Shown piece by piece: positions 43,150-53,239 of a DNA stretch of 64,000 bases. A program made the translations under genes and the position numbers. The DNA is taken from the NCBI GenBank assembly GCA_947623455.1, contig OX392545.1:26425001-26489000 (forward strand). The letters are read 5' to 3'. Each line of letters begins with the position of its first letter. Position 1 is the stretch's first letter. The notes under the pieces were generated by a model. That model made no database searches. It was given only the letters and a program-made list of their open reading frames with translations, and was not told where the DNA came from. Source of the DNA: Mimachlamys varia (Eukaryota > Mollusca > Bivalvia > Pectinida > Pectinidae).

Positions 43150-44900
43150 TCACTTCGCCTATATGCGGGGACTTCCCCGAACACCAACTCTGCTTATAAA
43201 AACATGTTTACTTAGGTGGTCAGTTGTGATGATAGTGAGTTATAGTCTATAGCAGAAAAGTTGTACAGGTAAATTACACAGGTAAATCAACCTCTGGTAA
43301 CTATTAAATCAGATACTTAACTAATGATATTTGCAAATAAATGATAAATAGGTACTGCATAAAACAGGTGCATATTTAGGAAAATAATCATATATTACAC
43401 CTGATTTCAGATATGTGTAAATTATCATATTTATTGATATGTTTATAAGTTTCAGATTTGTGTAAATTACCTTCTTTCATATTTTGTAAATAAACATAAT
43501 TATTGTCATATATCAATTCAACTTGTACCACCTTTCATATTTGTGTATATTGTTGTCATATATTAATTTCATTATTTATACAAGACATATAAACAAGTAC
43601 TACAAAGAAATAGTATACATATGTATCAATAAAACTTATAGGAAATTAGGCTGAGCCTATTTAAGTCTTTACCAACAAAGATAACCAATGTCCTTTATAT
43701 ATATACATTGACAATTCAATATTTTATTTCGATGTAGATAGAATAGGAAATTAGCAGTATCATGTTTTATCAATTAAAGATCCCTTTCTCAAGCACTCTC
43801 ATACCTTTATTGTGATTTATATAAATTACATTTCAAGAACTCCTTTAGTTCTTAAAATATGAATGCATTACTTATACATCTAGAATATGTTAGTGCTTTA
43901 TATAAAATGTATATATATGTATGAGCTAGTATAATTAGTATAGTTGAATTTATTTCATCGGACATGCCAACTACACCATTCATAAAACATCTAAATTAAC
44001 ATAGCCTAAAAGATCATATATAGAAACAGAATATTTGTGGCGGTCATGCTGCATTATAGAATGGTCATTAAAGAAAAGAAGGAGATGAGGATTAGAAGGC
44101 TTAGAGTAAAAGTTAATGCTAGTAAAAGAAAATAATCTGTCACTTCATTGATTAGCAGGGATTGATGAAATATCATTATTTAGTATATCAGCAGGTGTAC
44201 TAGGGTCATCATCACTATCTGCAATAACATATAGAGAAGCATCAACTGCAAACAAGTTAATATACGAAGTTACATCAGCTGTTTTATATTAATAATTAAA
44301 GGATAGAAATAAAAAGAGCCAAAGAACAGATCCTTGAGGAACTCCTGCAGATACAATACAAGTATTTGATTGGTATCCATCTATAATTTCCCTTTGGTTT
44401 TCTGTCAGATAATCAAGCTTTAAACCACCCATTTAATTTTTTTGTTTAATTTGTTTGACATCAGTTTAGTGATTTCTGTCTTCATTTAATGTTTTTCTAT
44501 TAAGAATACTGATAATAATCTGTATAATAATAATAATTATAATTATATTTCGGTGCTGTATAAATGTATTACTCTAACATGTATGAATAGAAACTTAATT
44601 TTAGTATCAATATGCTTTAAATTATTCGATTAAGGAGATTTATTTTGCAAATAATGTATTTCAATTACTATTTTTCATTTATTGAATCTAAAAATTAATA
44701 TCTAATGATAATTTTCTATTACTTAAAGCTGTATTATATGAAAATATTTTATTAATTTCATTACTGAGTTTAGTATCATGTCTACAAATCGAATGAGTTG
44801 ACATTCTTAGTTGAAACAGACTATAACTTAAACTTCAAAGGATTTCCTATATAAACACCTTTCTTTCAAGTTACCAGAGTTGGTGTTCGGGGAATGAGCA
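43150..44900. mobile_element. Unit 1: element with inverted GTTGGTGTTCGGGG ends holding a LINE fragment
   Basis: The left end TTCCCCGAACACCAACTCTG (about 43171-43190) is inverted at the right end, CAGAGTTGGTGTTCGGGGAA (about 44875-44895). ACAGGTAAAT repeats sit just inside the left end. The interior is AT-rich and contains a decayed reverse transcriptase on the minus strand. Its termini resemble those of the two units to its right. Confidence 0.5.
44030..44430 (-). pseudogene. Non-LTR retrotransposon RT fragment
   Basis: The minus strand reads LDYLTENQR.IIDGYQSNT, then AGVPQGSVL (44345-44320), then LFAVDASLYVIADSDDDPST and FNDHSIMQH-like remnants. These correspond to RT motifs B (GVPQGSVLGP) and C (FADDTSL) with an altered catalytic site (AVD). 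Stops and missing parts mark it as dead. Confidence 0.75.
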
Positions 44901-45043
44901 TATATGCTAGTTGTCATTTTCAACGCTAATTATATACTGGGACACAAAATAACCCCTGTGGAGATGGAGAGCCGCGGGGGTTATCACAGGTGTGCAAATG
45001 ACTTACCTATAATTAAAGGAGATCTTACGGGGTCCTAGGTGTG

Positions 45044-45157
45044 TGGGTGTATCTCTGAACGCCAACATTTTTAATTTGCCTACAGGGTAGTTTGTTGTGA
45101 TGGGTGTATCTCTGAACGCCAACATTTTTAATTTGCCTACAGGGTAGTTTGTTGTGA
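45044..45157 (+). repeat. Two tandem copies of a 57-bp end sequence
   Basis: TGGGTGTATCTCTGAACGCC, AACATTTTTAATTTGCCTAC, AGGGTAGTTTGTTGTGA occurs twice with no change seen. It carries the inverted form of the GGCGTTCGGAGA terminus that ends units 2 and 3. Confidence 0.85.
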
Positions 45158-47173
45158 TAGGGATTATAGTCTTTTTCCTTAAAGTAGTCTCAGTTCCAAC
45201 AGGTAAATTTACCTGTAAAAGTTACCTGTTGGTACTCAGGCACAAGTATTACAAAAAAAATATCATAAAATTATCTTCATGATACTTTTTTTAATCAGAA
45301 ATATTCAACTGTGTAAGTAATAAGTAATGTAACTATTATAAGATTTGTGATAATTAATTAAAATTCAATGCTTAATAATTTTCTAGAAAAAAAATAAAAC
45401 TTTCTATTTCACCATTGAATTATTTTATGACTAATTCCTACTTTTAAAAGATACTGTTGTAAAAATATTTTTGTACATAGTAGGTGAATAATTTAATAGG
45501 TTTTGATGATTGATTTTTATAAGGTCTTGATGCCAATTAATATCAAAATTTAATTACTTAATTTTAATTTGTACATTTTTGCTTGGATATGTATGATTTA
45601 TTAAATTCAAACTTACTCAATAATTCAATACCCATAGAAAGTGAGGTTTATTTAATCAAAGGTATTGTTTTCATTAGGTAAGCTCATTAACCATTCAATT
45701 CATTTATTACCTTAAACCTTACGGTTTATCAGTACAAGATATATACATACAAGTGCATATATACATTGCAAAATACAAATAGATACATGTACAACCCAAT
45801 ATAGTTCGGACACACACAAACCACAAGACACAACCGTAGCGATAGTGTAGAGAGGTATTTCACTAGATCAAAATGTGTTCAATTGTCTTTTGTTACAGAG
45901 GACAATAAATTTACCTAAATTTGACAAGATTCTGGTTTTAAAAATTTGTACATTTTTTCCCGTATTAGGTTTTCTACGGTAGTACAGTTTGATGAAACGG
46001 TTTCCATAATGACTGCGTTTTATTACAAACGGTACAATCCACTGTCGCAATACGTACAAATCCTATTAATTTGATCTAGGCCTATTACATTAAACTGTCC
46101 CATTTCAATATTCAGTTTATGAGACGACAATCTGATTTTTGCTATTTCTTTAAACCAAGAGGTTTCGTTAAATACGGTTTAAAGACAAAATTACCACTAA
46201 TGAATTTTAGAAGTGGACATGCATTTTGATGACACATTCATATAGTCAATACATTGTTGTTGAAAAATATCTGTCATTCTATATTAAAAATTGATTAATG
46301 CTTTACCTTCATTCTGTGTATTTTCTGTTTGCTACACATATCCCAAACCTATTCTTAACAGATTGTTTCTTATACTATCTGTCCACTCAGCGCCCTTTTC
46401 AACCATTTCATCGTAACATGCAATTGTCTGAGTTTTAACTTTCAGCAAATATTTGAAAATTATAAACTTTCGAATAATAATAAATGAAAGTCTTCCTAAT
46501 TCATGATTGATCATGATATTTGGCGTACTTTTCTTAACCCCTAAATTCTCTTACAAAAATTGAGATGCAGTTTTTTTCAATAATAGGTGCTTAATGAAAC
46601 CCCCAGCTTCAGATCTATAATTTAAAATGCTGCTTACAAAAGTGTAAAAAAACTAAGTTGGGTTTCGAAATTGAAATATTTACTTTTAAAAACATTCATA
46701 ATTCCAAATATATTTAAAGCTTTTCAACCTTGTTCAGCTATTTTCTCTTGTGTTGTCAAGAATTTTCTGTTATATATCAACAGAATTCCTAGATATCTAA
46801 AACGAATCTCTAACAATTTAAGACTAATTACTTTATTGAATAATTTTCTATATTTCTCTTTATTTCTTCAATATATGGTTATCACTGAATTGTATTTTAT
46901 ATACAATTATGTGCTGATTACTCATTTGATAATTTTCTTTTTTTTTCTTTATATCTGTATCCTTGTATTTATGAAGAAAAAAAATGTAAAATTTAATGCA
47001 TTTGTTGTACTGACTGTCCACAGTTAATTCTCATGTAAGGTGAGTTCACAGGTAAATCACAGGTAAGGTGAAAAGGGCAGTTTATATGAAACAGTATATA
47101 ATTGACTTCCCATTGTTCTCAAAACAACACCTACCTATTGTTAAAAAAAATGTTGGCGTTCGGAGAACACACC
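45151..47173. mobile_element. Unit 2 (2.0 kb), first copy of a large tandem duplication
   Basis: Begins GTTGTGATAGGGATTATAGT and ends AATGTTGGCGTTCGGAGAAC, ACACC. The next unit repeats it directly from 47174. Contains CAGGTAAAT/CAGGTAAGG motifs near its right end and a LINE C-terminal fragment on the minus strand. Confidence 0.75.
45880..46870 (-). pseudogene. Non-LTR retrotransposon ORF2 C-terminal part, copy in unit 2
   Basis: Minus-strand fragments in order: RFRYLGILLIYNRKFLTTQE, KIAEQG, YFNFETQLSFF, LHLNFCKRI, NHELGRLSFIIIRKFIIFKY, YDEMVEKGAEWTDSIRNNLL, RIGLGYV, then KEIAKIRLSSHKLNIEMGQF and RICTYCDSG. These follow the post-RT thumb and C-terminal cysteine region of bivalve LINE ORF2 proteins. 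Several stops and frameshifts; inactive. Confidence 0.75.
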
Positions 47174-48926
47174 GTTGTGATAGGGATTATAGTCTTTTTC
47201 CTTAAAGTAGTCTCAGTTCCAACCGTAAATTTACCTGTAAAAGTTACCTGTTGGTGCTCAGGCACAAGTATTACAAAAAAAAAATATCATAAAATTATCT
47301 TCATGATACTTTTTTAATAAGAAATATTAAACTGTGCAAGTAATAAAATTCAATGCTTAAGATAATTTTCTAGAAAAAAAATTAAACTTTGAAATTCACC
47401 ATTGATTATTGTATGACTGTAATTCTTACTTTAAATTTTAAAAGATGCTGTTGTAAAAATATTTTTGTATATAATAGGTGATTAAATTAATAGGTTTTGA
47501 TGATTGATTTTAATAAGGTCTTGATGCCAATTAATATCAAAAATTAATTACTTCATTAAAATTAGTACATATTTGCTTGGATATGTATGACTTATTTAAT
47601 TCCAACTTACTCAATAATTCAATACCAATAGAAAGTGAGGTGTTTTTAATCAAAGGTATTGTTTTCATTAGGTAAGCTCATTAACCATTCAATTCATTTA
47701 TAACCTTAAACCTTACGGTTTATCAGTACAAGATATATACATACATGTGCATATATTATACAATGCAAAATACAAATACTGTAGATACATGTACAACCCA
47801 ATAAAGTTTGGACACGCACAGACCACAAGACACAACAATAGTGTGGAGAGGTATTTCAATAAATTAAAATGTATTCAATCGTCTTTTGTTACAGAGGACA
47901 ATAAAGTTACCTAAATTCGAAAGATCCTGGTTTTAAAAATTTGTACATTTTTTCCGTATTAGGTTTTTTATGGTAATACAGTTTGATGAAACGTTTTTCA
48001 TAATGTCTGTGTTTTATTACAAAACAGTACAATCCACTGTCGCAATACGTACAAATCCTATTAATTTGATCTATTAGATTAAACTGTCCCATTTCAATAT
48101 TCAGTTTATGAGACGACAATCTGATTTTTGCTATTTCTTTAAACAAATAGGTTTTGTTAAATACGGTTTAAAGACAAAATTACCACTAATGAATTTTTTA
48201 AGTGAACGTTTTGATGACACATTTATATAGTCAAGACATTGTTGAAAAATATCTGTCATTCTATATTAGATAGTGATTAATGCTTTACCTTCATTCTCTG
48301 TATTTTCTGTTTGCTACACATATCCCAAACCTATTCTTAACAGATTGTTTCTTACGCTATCTGTCCACTCAGTGCCCTTTTCAACCATTTCATCGTAACA
48401 TACAATTGTCTGGGTTTTTAACTCGGAGCAAATATTTGAAAATGATAAACTTTCAAATTATGATAAATGAAAGTCTTCCTAATTCATGATTGATCATGAT
48501 ATTTGTGTTGTCAAGACTTTTCTATTATATATACAGAATTCCTAGATAACAAAAACAAATTTCTAACAATTTAAGACTAATTAATTTATTGAATAATTTT
48601 CTATATTTCTCTTTATTTCTTCAATATATGGTTATCTCTGGGTTGTATTTTATTTTCAATTAAGTGCTGATTACTCATTTTTTAATTTTCTTTTTATTTT
48701 GTAATCTCTGTATCCTTGTATTTTTGAAAAAAAATGTATAATTTAATGCATTTGTAGTGCTGACTGTCCACAGTTAAATCTCAGGTAAGGTGAGTTCACA
48801 GGTAAATCACAGGTAAGGTGAAAAGGGCAGTTTATATGAAACAGTATATAATTGACTTCCCATTGTTCTCAAAAACAACACCTACCTATTGTTAAAAAAA
48901 ATGTTGGCGTTCGGAGAACACACCGG
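47174..48926. mobile_element. Unit 3 (1.75 kb), second copy with an internal deletion
   Basis: Near-identical start to unit 2. It lacks about 235 bp corresponding to roughly 46518-46752 of unit 2 (TGATCATGATATTTG joins directly to TGTTGTCAAGA) and has other small indels. It ends GTTGGCGTTCGGAGAACACA, CCGG. Confidence 0.75.
47895..48610 (-). pseudogene. Non-LTR retrotransposon ORF2 C-terminal part, copy in unit 3
   Basis: Same fragment as in unit 2, partly better preserved: one frame runs EIAKIRLSSHKLNIEMGQFN, LIDQINRICTYCDSGLYCF, VIKHRHYEKRFIKLYY, HKKPNTEKMYKFLKPG. The NHELGR block is at about 48474-48497. Part of the upstream region falls in the deletion. Confidence 0.75.
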
Positions 48927-50375
48927 TGTGTGTAGGGGGTAAAAAAGCCTCAAGGGATCGTTAATTAAGTACTGTTAATTGTAATCTTACACTTCTGGCC
49001 AATTAGTATAACTATTCTAGGTGAAGTTCACGACATATTTACACACCCACCCAACTTACCCAATCTTACAGGTAAAAAATATCATTTACATTTTCAGATT
49101 AATCAGATGGACTTCTATATTATCGCATGTTTATTTTTTGAGATCTGTCATTAAACTTGTTCCTAGTACCGTCCCCAGTATCTCGCGACAAATCTCTGAG
49201 AACGATAGGCGCGTGCGAGATACGTTTGGCCAATATCACATGTATGTCCGTGATTTTAGCATATGGGTCGGAAAACAATAGTTTGACAGCTCACTAAAAT
49301 TGTGTCTTAAATAGCTGAAATAATGTCTTATTTATATCATGTCCTGATTACAATCAAAAACGATTTTTGAGCGGTTCTCTTTGGTATGTCACAGAAAAGA
49401 AAATTAAAATTGTGGTGTGAGGCCATGCGATCGTCTATGTAAGCGAGACGTTTGTTGTCGACACTGACTCTTAGATAGAGTCAGAGCGCCCAAATGAATA
49501 CGACCAGAGAAATTTCCATGTTATATAAATAGAATTCAACAAAACCAAAATGGAAAAACATGATTTAGTTTCAGACGAAAAAGTGAAAATAGTTAAGTTT
49601 CTAAACTTACCCATATGAAGATTCGCAGTACATGATGAGGTAAGTATGTTGTGAAAATTATGTCAAGTAGATATAACGAATTAATAATTTAGAACAGCAT
49701 AAGAAACAGGATAAACCGACTAACTCGGATAGAGGAAGTTGATGGCAAAACCGAAAGTAGGGTTCGAAATTGACGCTTCATCATTGTTTGTCTTTCACGT
49801 TAGAAAACCTCCCCAAAACCTTTGTACCTATTCAGATTGTGTCAGTAACTGCAACATATAATGCAGGGAGAATCCTGAAATCTTCAGAGCAGCGGGCCAT
49901 TTTCTGCACCACGCAACTACCTCATTCTGGCATAATGATAATGTCTAGGCCTATAGCTAGCCCACTGCAGGATTCGATGACATCCTATGTATTCCATTCC
50001 CCCTGTATAGTCAACAGATGCTGCTAGTATGGCATATGTTCTAAAAGTAATCAAATCATGTAAACATTGTATATAAACTGGAGCTACATTAGCCTGATCG
50101 AAGTGTCCTCTCGCCCTAACACAAGACTTTGACATTTTAACAGAAAGATGTCTGGTGGGGCTAGTCCGAAGGGTTCTGACTCTCTAACTCGCTAATTATA
50201 AATATTTGGACAGCAGGCGAGTGCAAGAGTCAGAATGTGCCTCTTGTTAAATAGTGGAAATTTGACCGCTGTTAATTATATTAAGCTGTGTTTTATATTA
50301 GGAAACATATACTTACAACAATATGTTAATTAAGTATCATTGGAAGAAACAGATATTTTCCCACTAACTTACACA
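48927..50375. other. Intergenic, no gene recognised
   Basis: Open frames at 49021-49281 and 49770-50027 show no domain or splice context I can support. The segment 49466-49492 (GACTCTTAGATAGAGTC) is a small palindrome. Confidence 0.45.
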
Positions 50376-50736
50376 TTAAAGGCCCAATTATATACGTAAC
50401 TTTCAGCAAAACATGCAACGAAAATCAAGCCTAATTACTTTTTATATTTATAGATTTAATTAAGATTAACTGATATCAGCAATATTCAAGATGAGTTCTT
50501 ACGCGGTAACCAGTACAGCAGCAGTTGAAACTCGGTATTTGTAAACACGCGTCCATTTTGAACTGTCTTCTAAATTCGGCTTGTTGTTAAAGTGGGCCCC
50601 ACCTGAATTATTTTCAATTCTTTAGATATTTCTGACAAGAGTTTCTTGTTAGTTACCGCTGAGGTTTACTTCGTTTTAGGCTGATGTTTGCATGGTTACG
50701 AAAAATTTCCTGAAGTTACATATATTAGGCCTTTAA
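50376..50736 (+). mobile_element. TTAA-flanked MITE, copy 6 of 7 (internally deleted)
   Basis: 361 bp with TTAA on both sides. Lacks about 35 bp near its right end: TGCATGGTTA joins directly to CGAAAAATTTCC, dropping the TCAGAATTTTTCAGAATC block. Confidence 0.85.
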
Positions 50737-51821
50737 ATCAATTAATTACACTAACTGTCACCACCCATTTCTACAAAATAACCAGTTTCCTGACATCTGT
50801 TTGAAATTGAACATGTGTCATCAGATACCTGGAAAATTTCTTTTTGAACCATCTATTTATGATCACGTGACATAAGGCAGCGACCATGCCATTTGCAAAC
50901 AGATTCAGGAAACTTCAGGAGGCCAGAGCAAACTCGGGTTAAAGCTACATCATCATCACAGTACATGTACATATATATGTAACAGCCACAAATGACAAAT
51001 AATATTTTCCTTCTCATTGAATAATTCAATCTAAAGAATAAATGCTACCTGCTAAGTACAATTATAACATCAGGTAATTTAAGGGAGATATCAGGGGAAT
51101 TATTAGCTTGATTACTGCAATGCAAACTAGTATTTCAAGTAATGCAATGGCATGTGGTCTGAACGGTCTGTGACGGGATGGTGCCCACTAGCGTGTTATG
51201 CCATACATATACATGTAGGGTAAATTTAAGGAATTTTAAATGTCCATGTGGCAGAAACATATTAATAATATATATAGAACAAAACAGGAGGATTTCGACT
51301 AATAGGTTACTTATTACGGTATGGCAAACCACTGTGTGCGCATTTTTACAAGAAAAAATCCACAAATATCGGTAACACTATATATTGCGTCTCATTTATG
51401 TTACACATCATGAGTATACTTATACCCACACAATTAATACAATTATAGAAGATATCTAACAGTGTCTTCAGTAATACACGAGTGTGCCAGGATACTAAAT
51501 TGTTTTTGTTCATGAGTCTGCAGCTTTATAGCCACAATCGGGATATATATTTGGTATTACTGTATAGATACTGTTAGATATTTTGTTTATTACATTTTTT
51601 AACAAAATCTACCTGGGCCGCCTTCAAATTTTCCCATTGTCGTTAGTAAGGAGTGTTTTAATTGGTCAATTCAGAAAAAGTGAAAAATATTTTTTTGTGG
51701 AGTAACCATTTTCTCTAAAGACCTGGTATATTGATTTTATATTGGTATATACCTTCATAGATTGTTTACATTCCATGATGCTCAAAGAATTGTTATTGAT
51801 ATTTAATTTTTGTCCCCTTAG
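50737..51821. other. Upstream region of the OTU/Mab-21 gene
   Basis: Probable promoter and 5' UTR intron. A short frame starting at 50888 (MPFANRFRKLQEARANSG) is closed by a stop and cannot be tied to the gene. No TATA box or initiator is clear. The acceptor TTTGTCCCCTTAG at 51821 suggests a spliced 5' UTR. Confidence 0.4.
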
Positions 51822-51970
51822 GACACCTGTGACACTGACGTAGCAAAGAACACAATTAATTCCTCCAGGATGTTGAAGGGAAGGAAGCCCAGAAGAAAAC
51901 CATAGCGAAGATGTTCAGATATAAAAACAAAGAAAAAAATTCATAACAACATTCTGCTAGAGTAATAAAA

Positions 51971-52009
51971 ATGTACAAGGAGCGATGGAGACGGGTGACT
52001 ATCGGCTGA
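51971..52009 (+). promoter_or_regulatory. Short upstream ORF overlapping the start of the OTU/Mab-21 gene
   Basis: An ATG at 51971 in a weak context opens a 12-codon frame (MYKERWRRVTIG) that ends at a TGA just inside the main coding region, out of frame with it. The main ATG at 51985 has G at -3 and G at +4. An overlapping upstream ORF commonly lowers translation, so it may damp this gene (inference). Confidence 0.5.
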
Positions 52010-53239
52010 CTGTAAATGACATAGAGGCCGATGCCGTGCCTATTTATAATTATTCAGACATGGATCGAGGAAATGGACACTCAGGGCCCTGTCTAGTTCA
52101 CGAAGACAATGCTGAAGTGCCGGATGAAAATGTGGCCAAAGTGTCAAATTCTCGGCTGTGGCATAAAAAAACTGGCGATGTTGGGCTTGATTTCCTGAAA
52201 TCATTGTGGGATTTTTCATCATCTTCAAGTCAACCAGTATGTCTTGATTCACATCCTTCTGTTGACGGAGAAAAACAATCTTTTTCCAAAGCGCAAAGTG
52301 ATAAAGAGGATGAATTTTACCAGAATGATCTGATTCACGGCAACAGGGGTCCGAAGAGGGATCATTCTTCCTCGACAGTAATAAGGGGAAGTAACGCTGA
52401 TAAGCGAAATGAAAAAACAGATAGCCCAAATATTGGGAATAATGCCAAAGGGCCTGGCAATAAACCCAATAGAATCGCACCAACTAAACCTCCCAGAGCA
52501 GGAGCCAGAAATTCAAATTTGCCAGACAATTACGAAGATTTCATAGAAGATTTGTCACTCAATGAAATGTTGAGTTCTGAGGAAGAATTTGACAATTTGT
52601 CGGAAGAAAATTATAGTGCTGATGATATACTGCCTGCTATTTGTATTTTGGGTGATTCAGGTGATCCAGATATTTTAATTTTTGATGATGGGAATGTTCG
52701 GGAAGATGGTTCTAGTCCACACTGTGATGTCACAAAGTTTGGAATCAAACGAACAGGAAGTTACGAAGCAGAACATCAAAATTTTGAAAGTCATCATCTT
52801 GAAGGTCATGCCTATGAAGGGAGTAACTTTGAAGGTCGTAATTACGAAGAAAAAAAATACAGAAAGGGGAACAAACCTGTGACAGATGGTGAGACTGCAG
52901 ATTTGCTAAGACAGGAGGAAGAGAATTTCAGAAGTTTTGAAGCTGAAGCAAACTTACCGCGAGAAATGCTTCCTCCAGGAGTGGACAATAGGAGACAGAT
53001 TTCAGAAAGAGGAAGTAGTCCTGAAGCGAATCCTTTTATGAACACTTTCTCTGAGGAAATAGCGTATGGAAATTCTGTAGGAATAGCAAATTATTCATCT
53101 GAGTTGCCTAACACTAGAAGACAGCACAGCTCACATGAACATTCAGAGTCCTGTCACCATGAAACTCCTATGCCTGCAAGAGGTCCAACCAGAAATTTTC
53201 AGCGAAGCCGCCCAGCCCAAACTCTCCTGACTAGTAAAG
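51985..53239 (+). CDS. Exon 1: acidic disordered N-terminal region
   Basis: 418 codons plus one base; donor AAAG|GTAAGA. Rich in Asp, Glu, Ser and Asn, with a strongly acidic core (EDFIEDLSLNEML, SSEEEFDNLSEENY, residues about 184-210) and a short internal repeat of aromatic-Glu units (FESHHLEGHAYEGSNFEG, about 267-284). No fold is recognised. Poor conservation is expected; it may be a scaffold or phosphorylation region. Confidence 0.8.

Noticed and set aside
46671..47027. 118-codon plus-strand frame rich in Phe, Ile and Tyr (membrane-like)
   Set aside because: Antisense of the LINE ORF2 fragment; the hydrophobicity comes from AT-rich sequence.
52040..52483. 147-codon minus-strand frame
   Set aside because: Shadow of exon 1 of the OTU/Mab-21 gene, which has the in-phase splice donor.
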